Of a stretch of DNA of 64,000 bases, positions 9,048 through 17,774 are shown one piece after another. The first letter of the stretch is position 1; each line of letters opens with the position of its first letter. Source of the stretch: Clavibacter sepedonicus. GTDB taxonomy: Bacteria > Actinomycetota > Actinomycetes > Actinomycetales > Microbacteriaceae. Below the pieces are notes generated by a model, which saw nothing but the letters and a program-made list of their open reading frames with translations, searched no databases and had not been told where the DNA came from. Location: the NCBI RefSeq assembly GCF_000069225.1, contig NC_010407.1, positions 1,736,001-1,800,000 of the forward strand. The letters are read 5' to 3'. A program made the position numbers and the translations under genes.

Positions 9048-10334
9048 ATGGATCAAGGCAACACCGCCTTCCTCCTGATCGCCGCGGCGCTGGTCCTCCT
9101 GATGACGCCGGGTCTGGCGTTCTTCTACGGCGGGCTCGTCAAGGCCAAGAGCGTCATCAGCATGATGATGATGAGCTTCGGGGCCATGGGCCTCATCGGG
9201 CTCCTCTGGGTCCTGTACGGCTACGCCATCGCGTTCGGCAACGGCCCCGACGGCGCCGCGGGCAACCCGCGCTTCGTGGGCATCGACGGCGTCCTCGGCA
9301 TCGACCTCGGCCAGCTGGGCCTCGGCGACGCGTACACCGCGGCACTCGGCGACCAGACGTCCGCCTACCCGACGCTCGCCTTCGCCGCCTTCCAGGCCAC
9401 GTTCGCCATCATCACGGTCGCGCTCATCTCCGGCGCCATCGCCGACCGCGCCAAGTTCGGCGCGTGGATGGTCTTCGCGGGCATCTGGGCCACGGTCGTC
9501 TACTTCCCCGTCGCCAGCTGGGTCTTCAACTTCACGGTCGCCGACGGATCCACCGTCGACGGCGGGTGGATCGCCTACAACGTCGGCGCGATCGACTTCG
9601 CGGGCGGCACGGCGGTCCACATCAACGCGGGTGCCGCGGCGCTCGCCCTCTCGCTGGTCCTCGGCAAGCGCGTCGGGTTCGCCAAGGGCATGCACGTGCC
9701 GCACAACCCGCCGTTCGTGCTCCTCGGCGCCGGGCTCCTCTGGTTCGGCTGGTTCGGCTTCAACGCCGGCTCCGAGCTCGCGGCCGACGGCATCGCGGCC
9801 ATCGCGTTCCTCAACACCATCGCCGCACCCGCCGCCGCGATCCTCGGCTGGCTCGTGGTCGAGAAGATCCGCGACGGCAAGCCGACCTCGGTGGGCGCCG
9901 CGTCCGGCGCGGTGGCGGGCCTCGTCGCCATCACCCCGGCGTGCGCCGCGCTCTCGCCGACCTGGGCCATCGTCCTCGGCCTCGTCGCCGGTGCCGTCTG
10001 CGCCGTCGCGATCGAGCTCAAGTTCAAGCTCGGCTTCGACGACTCGCTCGACGTGGTGGGCATCCACCTCATCGGCGGCCTCATCGGGACGCTGTACATC
10101 GGCATCTTCGCGACCAAGGTCGGCCTCATCTACTCGGGCTCGCTCGAGCAGCTCGGCAAGCAGGCCCTCGCCGCCTTCGCGGTGCTGATCTACTCGTTCG
10201 TCCTCTCCTACGTCATCGGCACGATCATCCAGAAGACCATGGGCTTCCGGGTGAAGAACGAGGACGAGATCGCGGGCATCGACACGATCGTCCACGGCGA
10301 GGAGGGCTACGTGCTGGAGACCTCCGGCCGCTGA
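9048..10334 (+). CDS. amtB: Ammonium transporter
   Basis: This 428-residue Amt/Rh-family channel protein imports ammonium across the cytoplasmic membrane. About eleven hydrophobic helices can be followed, and the N-terminal [17 protein letters not shown] and mid-protein [23 protein letters not shown] are signature segments with one of the twin pore histidines. ATG is preceded by GAGAGG. Unlike many actinobacteria, no glnK or glnD follows; the next gene is an unrelated reductase after a strong terminator, so amtB is monocistronic. GlnR-like half-sites upstream suggest induction under nitrogen limitation. Confidence 0.95.
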   Translation: MDQGNTAFLLIAAALVLLMTPGLAFFYGGLVKAKSVISMMMMSFGAMGLIGLLWVLYGYAIAFGNGPDGAAGNPRFVGIDGVLGIDLGQLGLGDAYTAALGDQTSAYPTLAFAAFQATFAIITVALISGAIADRAKFGAWMVFAGIWATVVYFPVASWVFNFTVADGSTVDGGWIAYNVGAIDFAGGTAVHINAGAAALALSLVLGKRVGFAKGMHVPHNPPFVLLGAGLLWFGWFGFNAGSELAADGIAAIAFLNTIAAPAAAILGWLVVEKIRDGKPTSVGAASGAVAGLVAITPACAALSPTWAIVLGLVAGAVCAVAIELKFKLGFDDSLDVVGIHLIGGLIGTLYIGIFATKVGLIYSGSLEQLGKQALAAFAVLIYSFVLSYVIGTIIQKTMGFRVKNEDEIAGIDTIVHGEEGYVLETSGR

Positions 10335-10356
10335 CCCGCTCCACCGGCTCGACCAC

Positions 10357-10393
10357 GACGGGCGCCGCACCTCGCGAGAGGGCGGCGCCCGTC
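10357..10393 (+). terminator. Rho-independent-like hairpin after amtB
   Basis: A 12-base perfect stem (GACGGGCGCCGC / GCGGCGCCCGTC) encloses a loop that can add four more pairs (CCTC/GAGG). The T-tract is weak, as usual in this GC range. Confidence 0.7.
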
Positions 10394-10451
10394 CCCGTTC
10401 GCCGGGAACGGAGCGGGCGGGCCACCGGGCCGCCCGGGAGCGCGGCGGGCG

Positions 10452-10457
10452 TACGGT
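10452..10457 (+). promoter_or_regulatory. Putative -10 box TACGGT of the aldo/keto reductase gene
   Basis: TACGGT fits TAnnnT and would give a leader of about 65 bases. No strong -35 is visible. Confidence 0.3.
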
Positions 10458-10527
10458 GGAGGGACGCGGCCGGCGAGCACGACGACGCCCCGCACCGTGA
10501 CCATCGAGACGAAGAAGACGAGAGCAC

Positions 10528-11367
10528 ATGGCATCCCCCCTCATCACCCTGAACAACGGCGTCACCATCCCGCAACTGGGCTTCGGCGTCTTCCAGACCC
10601 CGCCCGCCGAGACGCAGCAGGCCGTGGAGCGCGCGTTCGAGGCGGGCTACCGTCACATCGACACCGCCGCCGGCTACTACAACGAGGAGGGCGTGGGCGC
10701 CGCCATCAAGGCGACGGGCATCCCACGCGAGGAGCTCTTCATCACCACCAAGCTCCGCAACGGCGACCAGGGCGCGGACAGCGCGCGCACCGCCTTCGAG
10801 GACAGCCGCCGCAAGCTCGGCGTCGACGCGGTGGACCTCTACCTCATCCACTGGCCCTACCCGAAGCACGGCCTGTACGTCGAGACCTGGAAGACGTTCG
10901 AGGCGCTGCACGCCGAGGGCCTCATCCGCGCGATCGGCGTCTCCAACTTCCTCCCGGAGCACCTGGAGAAGCTGGCCGCCGAATCCGAGGTCGTGCCGGC
11001 GGTCAACCAGATCGAGGTGCACCCGACGTTCCAGCAGCACGACCTCTCCACCTTCTCGGTCGAGCGCGGCATCGAGGTCGAGGCCTACAGCCCCCTCGGC
11101 CAGGGCGCCGACCTGGAGTCGGAGATCGTCACGCGGCTCGCGAAGGAGCACGACGCCACCCCCGCGCAGATCGTGCTCGCCTGGCACCTCGCGCAGGGCC
11201 GCATCGTGATCCCCAAGTCGGTCACGCCGGAGCGCATCGTCGCCAACTTCCAGTCCATCGAGGTCGAGCTCTCGGTCGAGGAGCTCGCCGAGATCGACAC
11301 CCTCGAGTCCGGTACGCGCCTGGGCGCCGACCCGGCGACGGCGGACTTCACGCAGTTCCCGTCCTGA
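10528..11367 (+). CDS. Aldo/keto reductase (2,5-diketo-D-gluconate reductase-like)
   Basis: This 279-residue NADPH-dependent TIM-barrel oxidoreductase has the complete AKR tetrad: Asp and Tyr in HIDTAAGYYNEEGVG, Lys in FITTKL and His in LYLIHWP. The cofactor-binding C-terminal motif IPKSVTPERI is present. AKR5-type enzymes reduce small carbonyl compounds including diketogluconate and methylglyoxal; the substrate cannot be named here. It is a single gene bounded by terminators on both sides. Confidence 0.93.
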   Translation: MASPLITLNNGVTIPQLGFGVFQTPPAETQQAVERAFEAGYRHIDTAAGYYNEEGVGAAIKATGIPREELFITTKLRNGDQGADSARTAFEDSRRKLGVDAVDLYLIHWPYPKHGLYVETWKTFEALHAEGLIRAIGVSNFLPEHLEKLAAESEVVPAVNQIEVHPTFQQHDLSTFSVERGIEVEAYSPLGQGADLESEIVTRLAKEHDATPAQIVLAWHLAQGRIVIPKSVTPERIVANFQSIEVELSVEELAEIDTLESGTRLGADPATADFTQFPS

Positions 11368-11391
11368 TCCACCCGCTGGCACACCGGCAGC

Positions 11392-11428
11392 ACGGCGCCC
11401 GCCCGGCTCGCGCCGCGGCGGGCGTCGT
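11392..11428 (+). terminator. Hairpin terminator after the aldo/keto reductase
   Basis: A 12-base stem with one G-T wobble (ACGGCGCCCGCC / GGCGGGCGTCGT) lies 25 bases after the stop. Confidence 0.6.
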
Positions 11429-11568
11429 CGCGTGCGGCCGCGTCCCGACCGCTCCCGCGCCGCCCGCCTACGGGTGCCGGGCGGTCTAGCGTGATCCCCA
11501 CGACGCTCCGTCGAGCCGGTGGACCCCGCCACGGATCCGGAGGGAGCGCAGAGCGCCCCAGGAGCACC

Positions 11569-11993
11569 GTGACCGGCCCCCGCACGTCCGCCTCACCGAC
11601 GCCCTCACGGCGGTCTCCGAGCTCATCGACGCGTCCGTCGACACCAGCGGGGACGGCCTCACCGGGGTCCAGATCCTGATCCTCCGCCGCGTCGTCTGCA
11701 CCCAGCGCATGGACCGCGCCTCGCGTGCGCTCGACACCCGGACCGCCCGCGCGGCGACCGTGCCCACCCTCGCGTCGCTCATCCAGAAGGGCCTGGTGCT
11801 GGGGTCCGAGGGCCCCACCGGGCGCTTCCTCCACCTGTCGGACGGCGGACGGGACCTCCTCCGAGGCGTCAGCACGGTGCGCGCGGAGTGGTTCGGGCAG
11901 GCGGCGTCGCAGACGGATCCGCCCGCGCACGGGCAGGACCTCCTGCGCATCGCGGAGCTGCTGGAGCGCCTCGGCCGTCTGGAGCGCTCCTGA
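11569..11993 (+). pseudogene. MarR-like winged-helix regulator with an apparent 1-base deletion near its start
   Basis: The frame ending at 11993 encodes a MarR-like DNA-binding domain: LTGVQILILRRVV, then a recognition-helix region TVPTLASLIQKGLVLGSEG and a wing GRFLHLSDGGRDLL. That frame has no ATG, GTG or TTG between its upstream stop at 11487 and codon 11709, inside the domain. GTG 11569, which has an AGGAG upstream, is in another frame; restoring one base around 11580-11583 would join it to HVRLTDALTAVSEL. I read this as a 5' frameshift of a gene of about 140 codons. It overlaps the following methyltransferase gene. A sequencing error cannot be excluded. Confidence 0.6.
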
Positions 11994-12859
11994 CCGGGGC
12001 CGGCGCGGCCGCCGACGGGCTCGACGGCGTCCTCGTGGAGCGGCTGCGGGCGGCGGGATGCGTCTTCGCCGAGGAGGAGGCCGCCCTCCTCATCCGAGAG
12101 GCGACGGCACGGCACCCCGATGCCGGACCGGGCGGCAGCGGCGACGCGCGGGCGGCGACGCTCACGGCCATGACGGCCGCCCGCGTGGCGGGGGAGCCGC
12201 TCGAGACCGTCCTCGGCTGGGTCGCCTTCGCCGGGCGGCGGATCATCGTCCGTCCCGGCGTGTTCGTCCCGCGACGGCGCACGGAGCAGCTGGCCGGAGC
12301 CGCGGTCGAGGCGGCGGCGCAGGCGACCCGGCGGACCGGGCACGCGGTGGTCGTCGACATGTGCTGCGGCTCGGGAGCCATCGGCGCGGTCGTCGCGGAC
12401 GAGGTGCCCGGGGCGGTCCTGCACGCGGCCGACGTGGATCCCGCCGCGGTCGCGTGCGCGGCGGAGAACCTCGTCCCGCGCGGGGCCGCGGTGCACCGCG
12501 GCGACCTGATGGCGGCGCTGCCCCCGGAGCTGCGGGGCCGGATCGACGTCCTCGTCGCGAACGTGCCCTACGTGCCGCGCGTCGGACTCGCGCTCATGCC
12601 CCCGGAGGCGCGGCTCCACGAGCCCGAGGTCACGCGGGACGGCGGGGAGGACGGGCTGGACGTGCTGCGCCGCGTGGCCGCCGAAGGCCGGGAGTGGCTC
12701 GCGCCGACGGGCACCGTCCTCGTGGAGGTGGCGGACGCGCAGGTGACGGGCGCTCTCCAGGCGATGCGGGCCGCGGGCCTGGTCGCCCGGACGGAGGACG
12801 CCGAGGCGGAGGTGGAGGACGACCAGACGCGTGTCGTCTCCGGTCGCCCGGCAGGCTGA
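11990..12859 (+). CDS. Putative protein N5-glutamine methyltransferase (HemK-like)
   Basis: This 289-residue class I SAM-dependent methyltransferase has motif I as VVVDMCCGSGAIGAVVA and the family-defining NPPY-like motif as VANVPYVPR, where Asn-Pro-Pro-Tyr is altered to Asn-Val-Pro-Tyr. HemK/PrmC relatives methylate the GGQ glutamine of release factors; stand-alone actinobacterial copies are of uncertain target. I place the start at CTG 11990, which overlaps the preceding stop as CTGA and has GGAG five bases upstream. The next option, GTG 12035, has no ribosome-binding site and cuts the conserved N-terminus. Confidence 0.75.
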   Translation: MTGAGAAADGLDGVLVERLRAAGCVFAEEEAALLIREATARHPDAGPGGSGDARAATLTAMTAARVAGEPLETVLGWVAFAGRRIIVRPGVFVPRRRTEQLAGAAVEAAAQATRRTGHAVVVDMCCGSGAIGAVVADEVPGAVLHAADVDPAAVACAAENLVPRGAAVHRGDLMAALPPELRGRIDVLVANVPYVPRVGLALMPPEARLHEPEVTRDGGEDGLDVLRRVAAEGREWLAPTGTVLVEVADAQVTGALQAMRAAGLVARTEDAEAEVEDDQTRVVSGRPAG

Positions 12860-13112
12860 ACCGCGCCGATCGGCGCGCCGTGTCGGAGGGCGCGGCCCCC
12901 GGACGGCGCAGCCTCACCCGGGCCGAAGGTCGTGGACGAGGCCGACGGCGAGGCGCACCACTCGGACGACGCGTCGGATCCACGTTCCGACAAGGGCATC
13001 GTCCACCGAGCGCGGGAGGGGCTCGGGACCGCCATCGGAGCCGCCGCGGTTCGGCGACCACCAGGGGCCATGCGGGCCGCGAGGGCGTCATGGATCCGCA
13101 CGGGCTGGCGGC
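12860..13112 (+). other. Gene-free interval between methyltransferase and IS element
   Basis: Both strands were read. A 61-codon plus-strand frame (12932-13117) ends in the IS target duplication but has no recognisable domain or ribosome-binding site. I see no supported gene. Confidence 0.5.
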
Positions 13113-13118
13113 GCTAGC
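13113..13118. repeat. Left copy of 6-base target duplication (GCTAGC)
   Basis: GCTAGC directly precedes the IS left end and recurs at 14187-14192 directly after its right end. It fits the nCTAGn target preference known for IS481. Confidence 0.9.
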
Positions 13119-14186
13119 TGTACTCGGCCGTGACGTTGGTGACACTTCGGGGCGTGTGAAGAGGCCTCCTGGCTTGATGGAGCTGTTCAGTTCAACCATC
13201 GCCAGGAGGCCTCGATGTCCCACGGTAATGCTCGTCTGACGGTTCACGGGAGGGTTCTCCTCGTGCGGCGGGTGGTGGAGGATCGTCGGCCGGTCGCGCA
13301 CGTCGCGCGGGAGCTGGGGGTGTCGCGGCAGTGCGCGCATCGATGGGTGAACCGGTTCCGTGCCGAGGGGCTGCGAGGGCTGACGGATCGGTCATCGCGG
13401 CCCCGGTCAGTACCGAGGCGAACGAGCCCGGAGCGGGAACGGGCCGTGCTGGAAGCGCGGGCCCAGTTGCGGGCGGGTCCTGCGCGGCTGGCGCCGGTGA
13501 CAGGTGTTCCATCCCGTACGATCTCCCGCATCCTGCGCCGGCACGGGGCGCCGCCGTTGGCATGGTTGGACCCCGTCACCGGGGCCGTGATCCGGGCATC
13601 CCGGTCAACGGCGCACCGGTATGAGCACGAGCATCCGGGTGATCTGATCCACGTGGACGTGAAGAAGCTCGGGAGGATCCCGGACGGAGGCGGCTGGCGG
13701 GTCCACGGGCGCAGCGAGCAGGTCCGCGGCCGCGGGATCGGGTTCGATTACGTCCATGCCGCGGTCGATGACCACACCCGTCTCGCCTACGCGGAGATCC
13801 ATCCCGATGAGAAAGGCGCGACCGCGGCCGGGTTCCTGACCCGCGCAGCGGCGTACTTCGCCGGGCATGGGATCACCCGGATCGAGCGGGTCATCACGGA
13901 CAACGCGTTCGCCTACCGGCACTCGACCGCGTTCAAGAACGCCGTCCAGGACCTGGGCGCGCGGCAGAAGTTCATCCGCCCGCACTGCCCCTGGCAGAAC
14001 GGCAAGGTCGAGCGCTTCAACCGGACCCTCGCGACCGAGTGGGCCTACCGGCAACCCTTCACCAGCAACCAACACCGGGCCGACGCGCTTGACCCCTTCA
14101 TCGAGCACTACAACACTGAACGAATCCACTCAAGCCACGGGCTCACGCCCGCGGCCCGAGTGTCACCAACGTCATGACCCAGTACA
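13119..14186 (+). mobile_element. Complete IS481-family insertion sequence (IS1121/IS1122-like)
   Basis: The element is 1068 bases long. The left end begins TGTACTCGGCCGTGACGTTG and the inverted right end begins TGTACTGGGTCATGACGTTG; the match runs on through GTGACACT with three mismatches in about 28 bases. It is flanked by direct GCTAGC copies and holds one intact transposase gene that nearly fills it. IS481-family elements called IS1121 and IS1122 are known from Clavibacter; I assign this to that type by family, not by sequence comparison. Confidence 0.92.
13215..14177 (+). CDS. IS481-family transposase
   Basis: This 320-residue DDE transposase moves the surrounding element. An N-terminal helix-turn-helix (VAHVARELGVSRQCAHRWV, near residue 35) is followed by an rve/DDE catalytic core: first Asp in YVHAAVDDHTRLAYAEIH, second Asp in ERVITDNAFAYR, Glu in NGKVERFNRTLATEW. 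The reading frame is intact and ends nine bases before the right terminus. Full length and complete triad suggest it can be active. Confidence 0.95.
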   Translation: MSHGNARLTVHGRVLLVRRVVEDRRPVAHVARELGVSRQCAHRWVNRFRAEGLRGLTDRSSRPRSVPRRTSPERERAVLEARAQLRAGPARLAPVTGVPSRTISRILRRHGAPPLAWLDPVTGAVIRASRSTAHRYEHEHPGDLIHVDVKKLGRIPDGGGWRVHGRSEQVRGRGIGFDYVHAAVDDHTRLAYAEIHPDEKGATAAGFLTRAAAYFAGHGITRIERVITDNAFAYRHSTAFKNAVQDLGARQKFIRPHCPWQNGKVERFNRTLATEWAYRQPFTSNQHRADALDPFIEHYNTERIHSSHGLTPAARVSPTS

Positions 14187-14192
14187 GCTAGC
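14187..14192. repeat. Right copy of 6-base target duplication (GCTAGC)
   Basis: Direct repeat of 13113-13118 abutting the right IS end; the pair marks a simple transposition with no later rearrangement. Confidence 0.9.
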
Positions 14193-14219
14193 GCACGCGA
14201 GTGGATCCGGCACTTCGGC

Positions 14220-14225
14220 TACTGT
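14220..14225 (+). promoter_or_regulatory. Putative leaderless promoter -10 (TACTGT) of the HIT gene
   Basis: TACTGT ends seven bases before the ATG at 14233. The IS right end and its target duplication stop about five bases before the expected -35 position, so the IS may have replaced upstream promoter elements. Confidence 0.5.
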
Positions 14226-14232
14226 GTCGCGG

Positions 14233-14727
14233 ATGGACTGGCGCGAGGACCGGATCGGGTCGGCCCGGAGGGGCGAGAACCCCACGGTCCTCGCGGAGCT
14301 GGGCGCGGGATGGGCCGTCATCGGCGACGTGCAGTTCCTCCCCGGCTACTGCGTGCTGCTCGGGACGGACCCCACCGCGACCGCCTTCGCGGAGATGCCG
14401 AGGGCCGAGCGGGTCCGGTTCCTCGCCGACGCCGATCTCCTCGCCACAGCCGTCGAGCGGGCCTGCCGCGACCTGGTGCCGGGCTTCCGGCGCGTCAACA
14501 TCGAGGTGCTGGGCAACGCCGACGCCTTCGTCCACGCGCACGTCTGGCCTCGGTACGCGTGGGAGCCGCCCGAGCTCGTCGCGCGACCCGTCTGGCTGCA
14601 CGCTGCCGAGCGGTGGCGGGATCCCGCGACAGCGCTCGGCGACGGGCACGCCGAACTCCGCGCGAGGATCCGCGCCGAGCTGCATGTCCTCGCCCGGGAC
14701 GAGGCGGTCGAGGTCAGGGCGCGGTGA
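14233..14727 (+). CDS. HIT-family hydrolase-like protein
   Basis: This 164-residue protein resembles HIT-superfamily nucleotide hydrolases or transferases. The catalytic histidine cluster appears as AFVHAHVWPRY, a short H-x-H-x-x-P variant of HxHxHxx, and an upstream INIEVLGN-like strand precedes it. The N-terminal region VIGDVQFLPGYCVLL fits the family. The substrate may be a dinucleoside polyphosphate or AMP derivative but is not identifiable. Its 3' end overlaps the convergent transporter gene by 14 bases. The IS element lies just upstream. Confidence 0.75.
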   Translation: MDWREDRIGSARRGENPTVLAELGAGWAVIGDVQFLPGYCVLLGTDPTATAFAEMPRAERVRFLADADLLATAVERACRDLVPGFRRVNIEVLGNADAFVHAHVWPRYAWEPPELVARPVWLHAAERWRDPATALGDGHAELRARIRAELHVLARDEAVEVRAR

Positions 14728-15721
14728 CGAACCCGTGGTCGACCATGAACTGGAAGGCCACGTCCGCGGGCTCCTCGCCCTGGTCGTCGACCCGGAGGTT
14801 CATCTCGCGGAGGGCGTCGTCGGTGATGACGGGGGAGATCCGGTCGAAGACGTCCTGGAGCCCCGGGTACTCGGCGAGGGTCGCCGAGTCGAGCACGGGC
14901 GCGAGGTTGTAGGCCGGGAAGAAGCCGAGGTCGTCCTGGAGGATCGTGAGGCCGAGCTTGTCGATGCGGCCGTCGGTCGTGAAGACCTCGCCGAACTCGC
15001 ACGTGCCGCGGTCCGTGGCCGTGTAGACCGCGCCCGTGTCGAAGATCGAGACGTTGCCGTCGGGCACGCCGTCGGCGGATCCGCGCGGGATGCCGTACGT
15101 CTCCAGCAGCGGAGACAGCCCGTCGGAGCGCGAGTTGAACTCCGCCTCCACGCAGAACGTGCGCTCGTCGACGGGGAGATCCTTGATCTGCGACAGCTTC
15201 GTGATGCCGAGCCGGTCGGCCTCCTCGCTCCGGATGGCGAGCGCGTAGGTGTTGTTGAGCGGCGCCGGGGTCAGCCAGGTGAGCCCGTTGGCCGCGTCGG
15301 CGTCGCGGACCGCCTCGTACTGGGCGCGCTGGTCCGGGATGCCCTTCGGCTCGCCGAGGTAGCTGAGCCACGCGGTGCCCGTGTATTCCCACGTCATGTC
15401 GGCGCCGTGGCTCGTCATGAGCTCGCGGGCCGGCACGCTGCCCGGCACGTTCGTCTGGTCGGTGACGTCGAAGCCGGCCGCCTTCGCCGCGATCACGGCG
15501 ATCTTGCCCAGGATCAGCTGCTCGGTGAAGTTCTTCGACGTGACGGTGAGGTGCGCGCCGGCCGGCAGGTCGAGCGGCTGGATGGAGCCGGGCGCGGTGT
15601 CGGGGACGTAGGCCGTCGCGGGCTGCAGGCCGCAGCCGGTGAGCGTGGCGAGGGCCGCGGCCACGAGCGCGGGCACGCCGAGCGCGCGACGCAGGCGGGC
15701 GGAGCGGGGGAGGGGCGACAC
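14714..15721 (-). CDS. Glycine betaine/choline ABC transporter substrate-binding lipoprotein (OpuCC-type)
   Basis: This 335-residue extracellular binding protein is anchored by the lipobox LATLTGC after a signal peptide of about 30 residues. The mature part opens with LTVTSKNFTEQLILGKIAVI, the hallmark of the OpuAC/OpuCC family, and contains GADMTWEYTGTAWLSYLG. It should bind quaternary-amine osmolytes such as betaine, choline or carnitine. GTG 15721 lies two bases after the upstream permease stop. It is the last gene of a four-gene operon. The exact ligand is not readable. Confidence 0.92.
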   Translation of the reverse strand: MSPLPRSARLRRALGVPALVAAALATLTGCGLQPATAYVPDTAPGSIQPLDLPAGAHLTVTSKNFTEQLILGKIAVIAAKAAGFDVTDQTNVPGSVPARELMTSHGADMTWEYTGTAWLSYLGEPKGIPDQRAQYEAVRDADAANGLTWLTPAPLNNTYALAIRSEEADRLGITKLSQIKDLPVDERTFCVEAEFNSRSDGLSPLLETYGIPRGSADGVPDGNVSIFDTGAVYTATDRGTCEFGEVFTTDGRIDKLGLTILQDDLGFFPAYNLAPVLDSATLAEYPGLQDVFDRISPVITDDALREMNLRVDDQGEEPADVAFQFMVDHGFVTAP

Positions 15722-15723
15722 GG

Positions 15724-16488
15724 TCAGAGTCCCTTCGGGCGGGCGACGTGCTCGACGACGCGGCCGAGCCAGTCGATGGCGAGCGCGAGGAGCGCGATGA
15801 GCAGGGCACCCGAGACGAGCACGGGGTAGAGGTAGAGGTTGACGCCCGTGGTGATGAGGATCCCGAGCCCGCCGCCGTTGACGAACGCGGCGAGCGCCGC
15901 GGTTCCCACCAGCAGCACGAGGGCGGTGCGGATCCCGGCGAGCATGACGGGGACGGCGAGCGGCAGCTCGATGCGGAACAGCACCGCGGCCCGGCTCATG
16001 CCCATGCCCCGGCCGGCCTCGACGAGGCGCTCGTCGACGCCGCGGATGCCGAGGATCGTGTTCCCGAGCACGGGCAACGCCGCGTAGACGACGAGCGCGA
16101 CCAGGCTCGCGACGAAGCCGTTCGGCACGAGCATCGCCAGCAGCACCACGAGGCCGATCGCCGGGGCGGCCGTGCCGAAGTTCGCCACGGCGAGCACGGG
16201 CGGGGAGAAGCGCCGCAGGCGACCACGGGTCATCAGGACGCCGAGCGGGATCGCGATCACGAGCACGATCGCCGCGGCCGAGAACGTGAGCGCGAGGTGC
16301 TCGAGCGTCGACTTCCCGAGCGCGGCGGGCGCGAGCGTGGTGCGCTCGACGGCGGTGAGCGGCGCCACGGCGAGCCAGACGAGGTACGCCCCGAGCACCG
16401 CGGCGATCGCGACGGGCTGCGCGATGAGCCCGCGCCAGCCCTGCGCGCCGCCGACGGCGTCGGTGCGGGCGTCGGTCACGGCGCTCAT
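15724..16488 (-). CDS. Glycine betaine/choline ABC transporter permease
   Basis: This 254-residue inner-membrane permease has about six hydrophobic segments. The coupling-loop region reads DERLVEAGRGMGMSRAAVLFRIELPLAVPVMLAGIR, the EAA motif of OpuCB/OpuCD-type permeases. Its start overlaps the ATPase stop by four bases. It pairs with the other permease at the front of the operon to form a heterodimeric channel. Confidence 0.92.
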   Translation of the reverse strand: MSAVTDARTDAVGGAQGWRGLIAQPVAIAAVLGAYLVWLAVAPLTAVERTTLAPAALGKSTLEHLALTFSAAAIVLVIAIPLGVLMTRGRLRRFSPPVLAVANFGTAAPAIGLVVLLAMLVPNGFVASLVALVVYAALPVLGNTILGIRGVDERLVEAGRGMGMSRAAVLFRIELPLAVPVMLAGIRTALVLLVGTAALAAFVNGGGLGILITTGVNLYLYPVLVSGALLIALLALAIDWLGRVVEHVARPKGL

Positions 16489-17774
16489 CCGGCCTGCCCG
16501 TCACGCGCGGCGGGCGACTCGGGGGCGACGGATCCTGCCGACTGCTCGGCCCGGGCCGCGTCGGCGCCCACCGTGCCGATCGTGCCCGTGTTCGTGCCGA
16601 CGGGTGCACCGTCGACGCCGCCGGCCGCGGACGCCCGGGCGCTCGTGATGGCGTCCATGACGGTCTCGACGTCGATCACGCCGAGGAAGGCCCCGCCGCG
16701 GCCGGTGACGAGCGCGGCGCCCGCGCTCGAGACGAGCATCGTGTCGAGCGCGTCGTTGAGGGTCGCGCGGGCGCCGATCACCGGCAGCCGCGGCTCCGGG
16801 ACGGCGCCGATCACGTCGATCCGGCCGAGCTGGCGGCGCGACGGCCACTGGATCGGCCGTTCGCGGGCGTCGACGACCACCGCGTGCTGGTGCCCGACCT
16901 CGTCCATGCGGGCGAGCACGTCGCGCGCCTGGTCGCCCGGGTACGCGATGACCGCGTCGGCGAGCGGCACCTCGTCCACGCGGCGGAGCGTGAGCTGCTT
17001 GAGGCCGGCGCCCGAGCCGATGAACTCCTCGACGAACGCGTCGGCTGGCTCGGCGAGGATCCGCTCGGGGGTGTCGTACTGCACGATGCGCGCGCCCTCG
17101 GCGAAGACGACGATCCAGTCGCCGAGCTTCACGGCCTCGTCGAAGTCGTGCGTGACGATGACGATGGTCTTCTGCAGCTCGGCCTGGATTCGGATGAGCT
17201 CGTCCTGCAGGCGCTGCCGCGTGATGGGGTCCACGGCGCCGAACGGCTCGTCCATGAGGAGCACGGGAGGGTCGGCCGCGAGCGCCCGGGCGACGCCGAC
17301 GCGCTGCTGCTGTCCGCCGGAGAGCTCCTTCGGGTACCGGTCGCGGTACTGCTCGGGGTCGAGCGACACCAGCTCGAGCAGCTCGTCCACGCGGGCGCGA
17401 ATGCGGGCGGCCTCCCAGCCGAGCATCTTCGGCACCACCGCGATGTTCGCGGCCACGGTCATGTGCGGGAAGAGCCCGCCGGCCTGGATCACGTAGCCGA
17501 TGCGCCGCCGCAGCTCGTCGCCGTCGATGCCCGTCACGTCCTCGTCGCCGAGGACGACGCGGCCCTCCGTGGGCTCGATGAGGCGGTTGATCATCTTGAG
17601 CGTCGTCGTCTTGCCGCAGCCGGACGGGCCAACGAGCATGACGATCTTGCCGGCGGGGATCTCCAGCGTGATGCCGTCGACGGCGGGCTTCGCCTGTCCC
17701 GGGTACCGCTTGGTGACGCCGTCGAGCAGGATCGAGCGGCCGCTGATCTCGGGGGTGGTGGTGGTCTCAGACAC
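16485..17774 (-). CDS. Glycine betaine/choline ABC transporter ATP-binding protein with CBS domains
   Basis: This 429-residue ATPase drives the betaine transporter. Walker A is LVGPSGCGKTT (near residue 50), the signature is ELSGGQQQRVGVARAL, and Walker B is PVLLMDEPFGAVD. A C-terminal tandem CBS region (from about residue 270, with VIGARATLNDALDTMLVSSAGAALV) is expected to sense ionic strength, as known for OpuA-type ATPases. A proline-poor acidic tail follows. It overlaps the first permease by eight bases, so all four proteins are co-translated. Confidence 0.93.
   Translation of the reverse strand: MSETTTTPEISGRSILLDGVTKRYPGQAKPAVDGITLEIPAGKIVMLVGPSGCGKTTTLKMINRLIEPTEGRVVLGDEDVTGIDGDELRRRIGYVIQAGGLFPHMTVAANIAVVPKMLGWEAARIRARVDELLELVSLDPEQYRDRYPKELSGGQQQRVGVARALAADPPVLLMDEPFGAVDPITRQRLQDELIRIQAELQKTIVIVTHDFDEAVKLGDWIVVFAEGARIVQYDTPERILAEPADAFVEEFIGSGAGLKQLTLRRVDEVPLADAVIAYPGDQARDVLARMDEVGHQHAVVVDARERPIQWPSRRQLGRIDVIGAVPEPRLPVIGARATLNDALDTMLVSSAGAALVTGRGGAFLGVIDVETVMDAITSARASAAGGVDGAPVGTNTGTIGTVGADAARAEQSAGSVAPESPAARDGQAG

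Noticed and set aside
12568..13101. 177-codon minus-strand frame before the IS
   Set aside because: Its 3' half is antisense to the methyltransferase, and its composition is Ser/Arg/Pro-rich without a domain.
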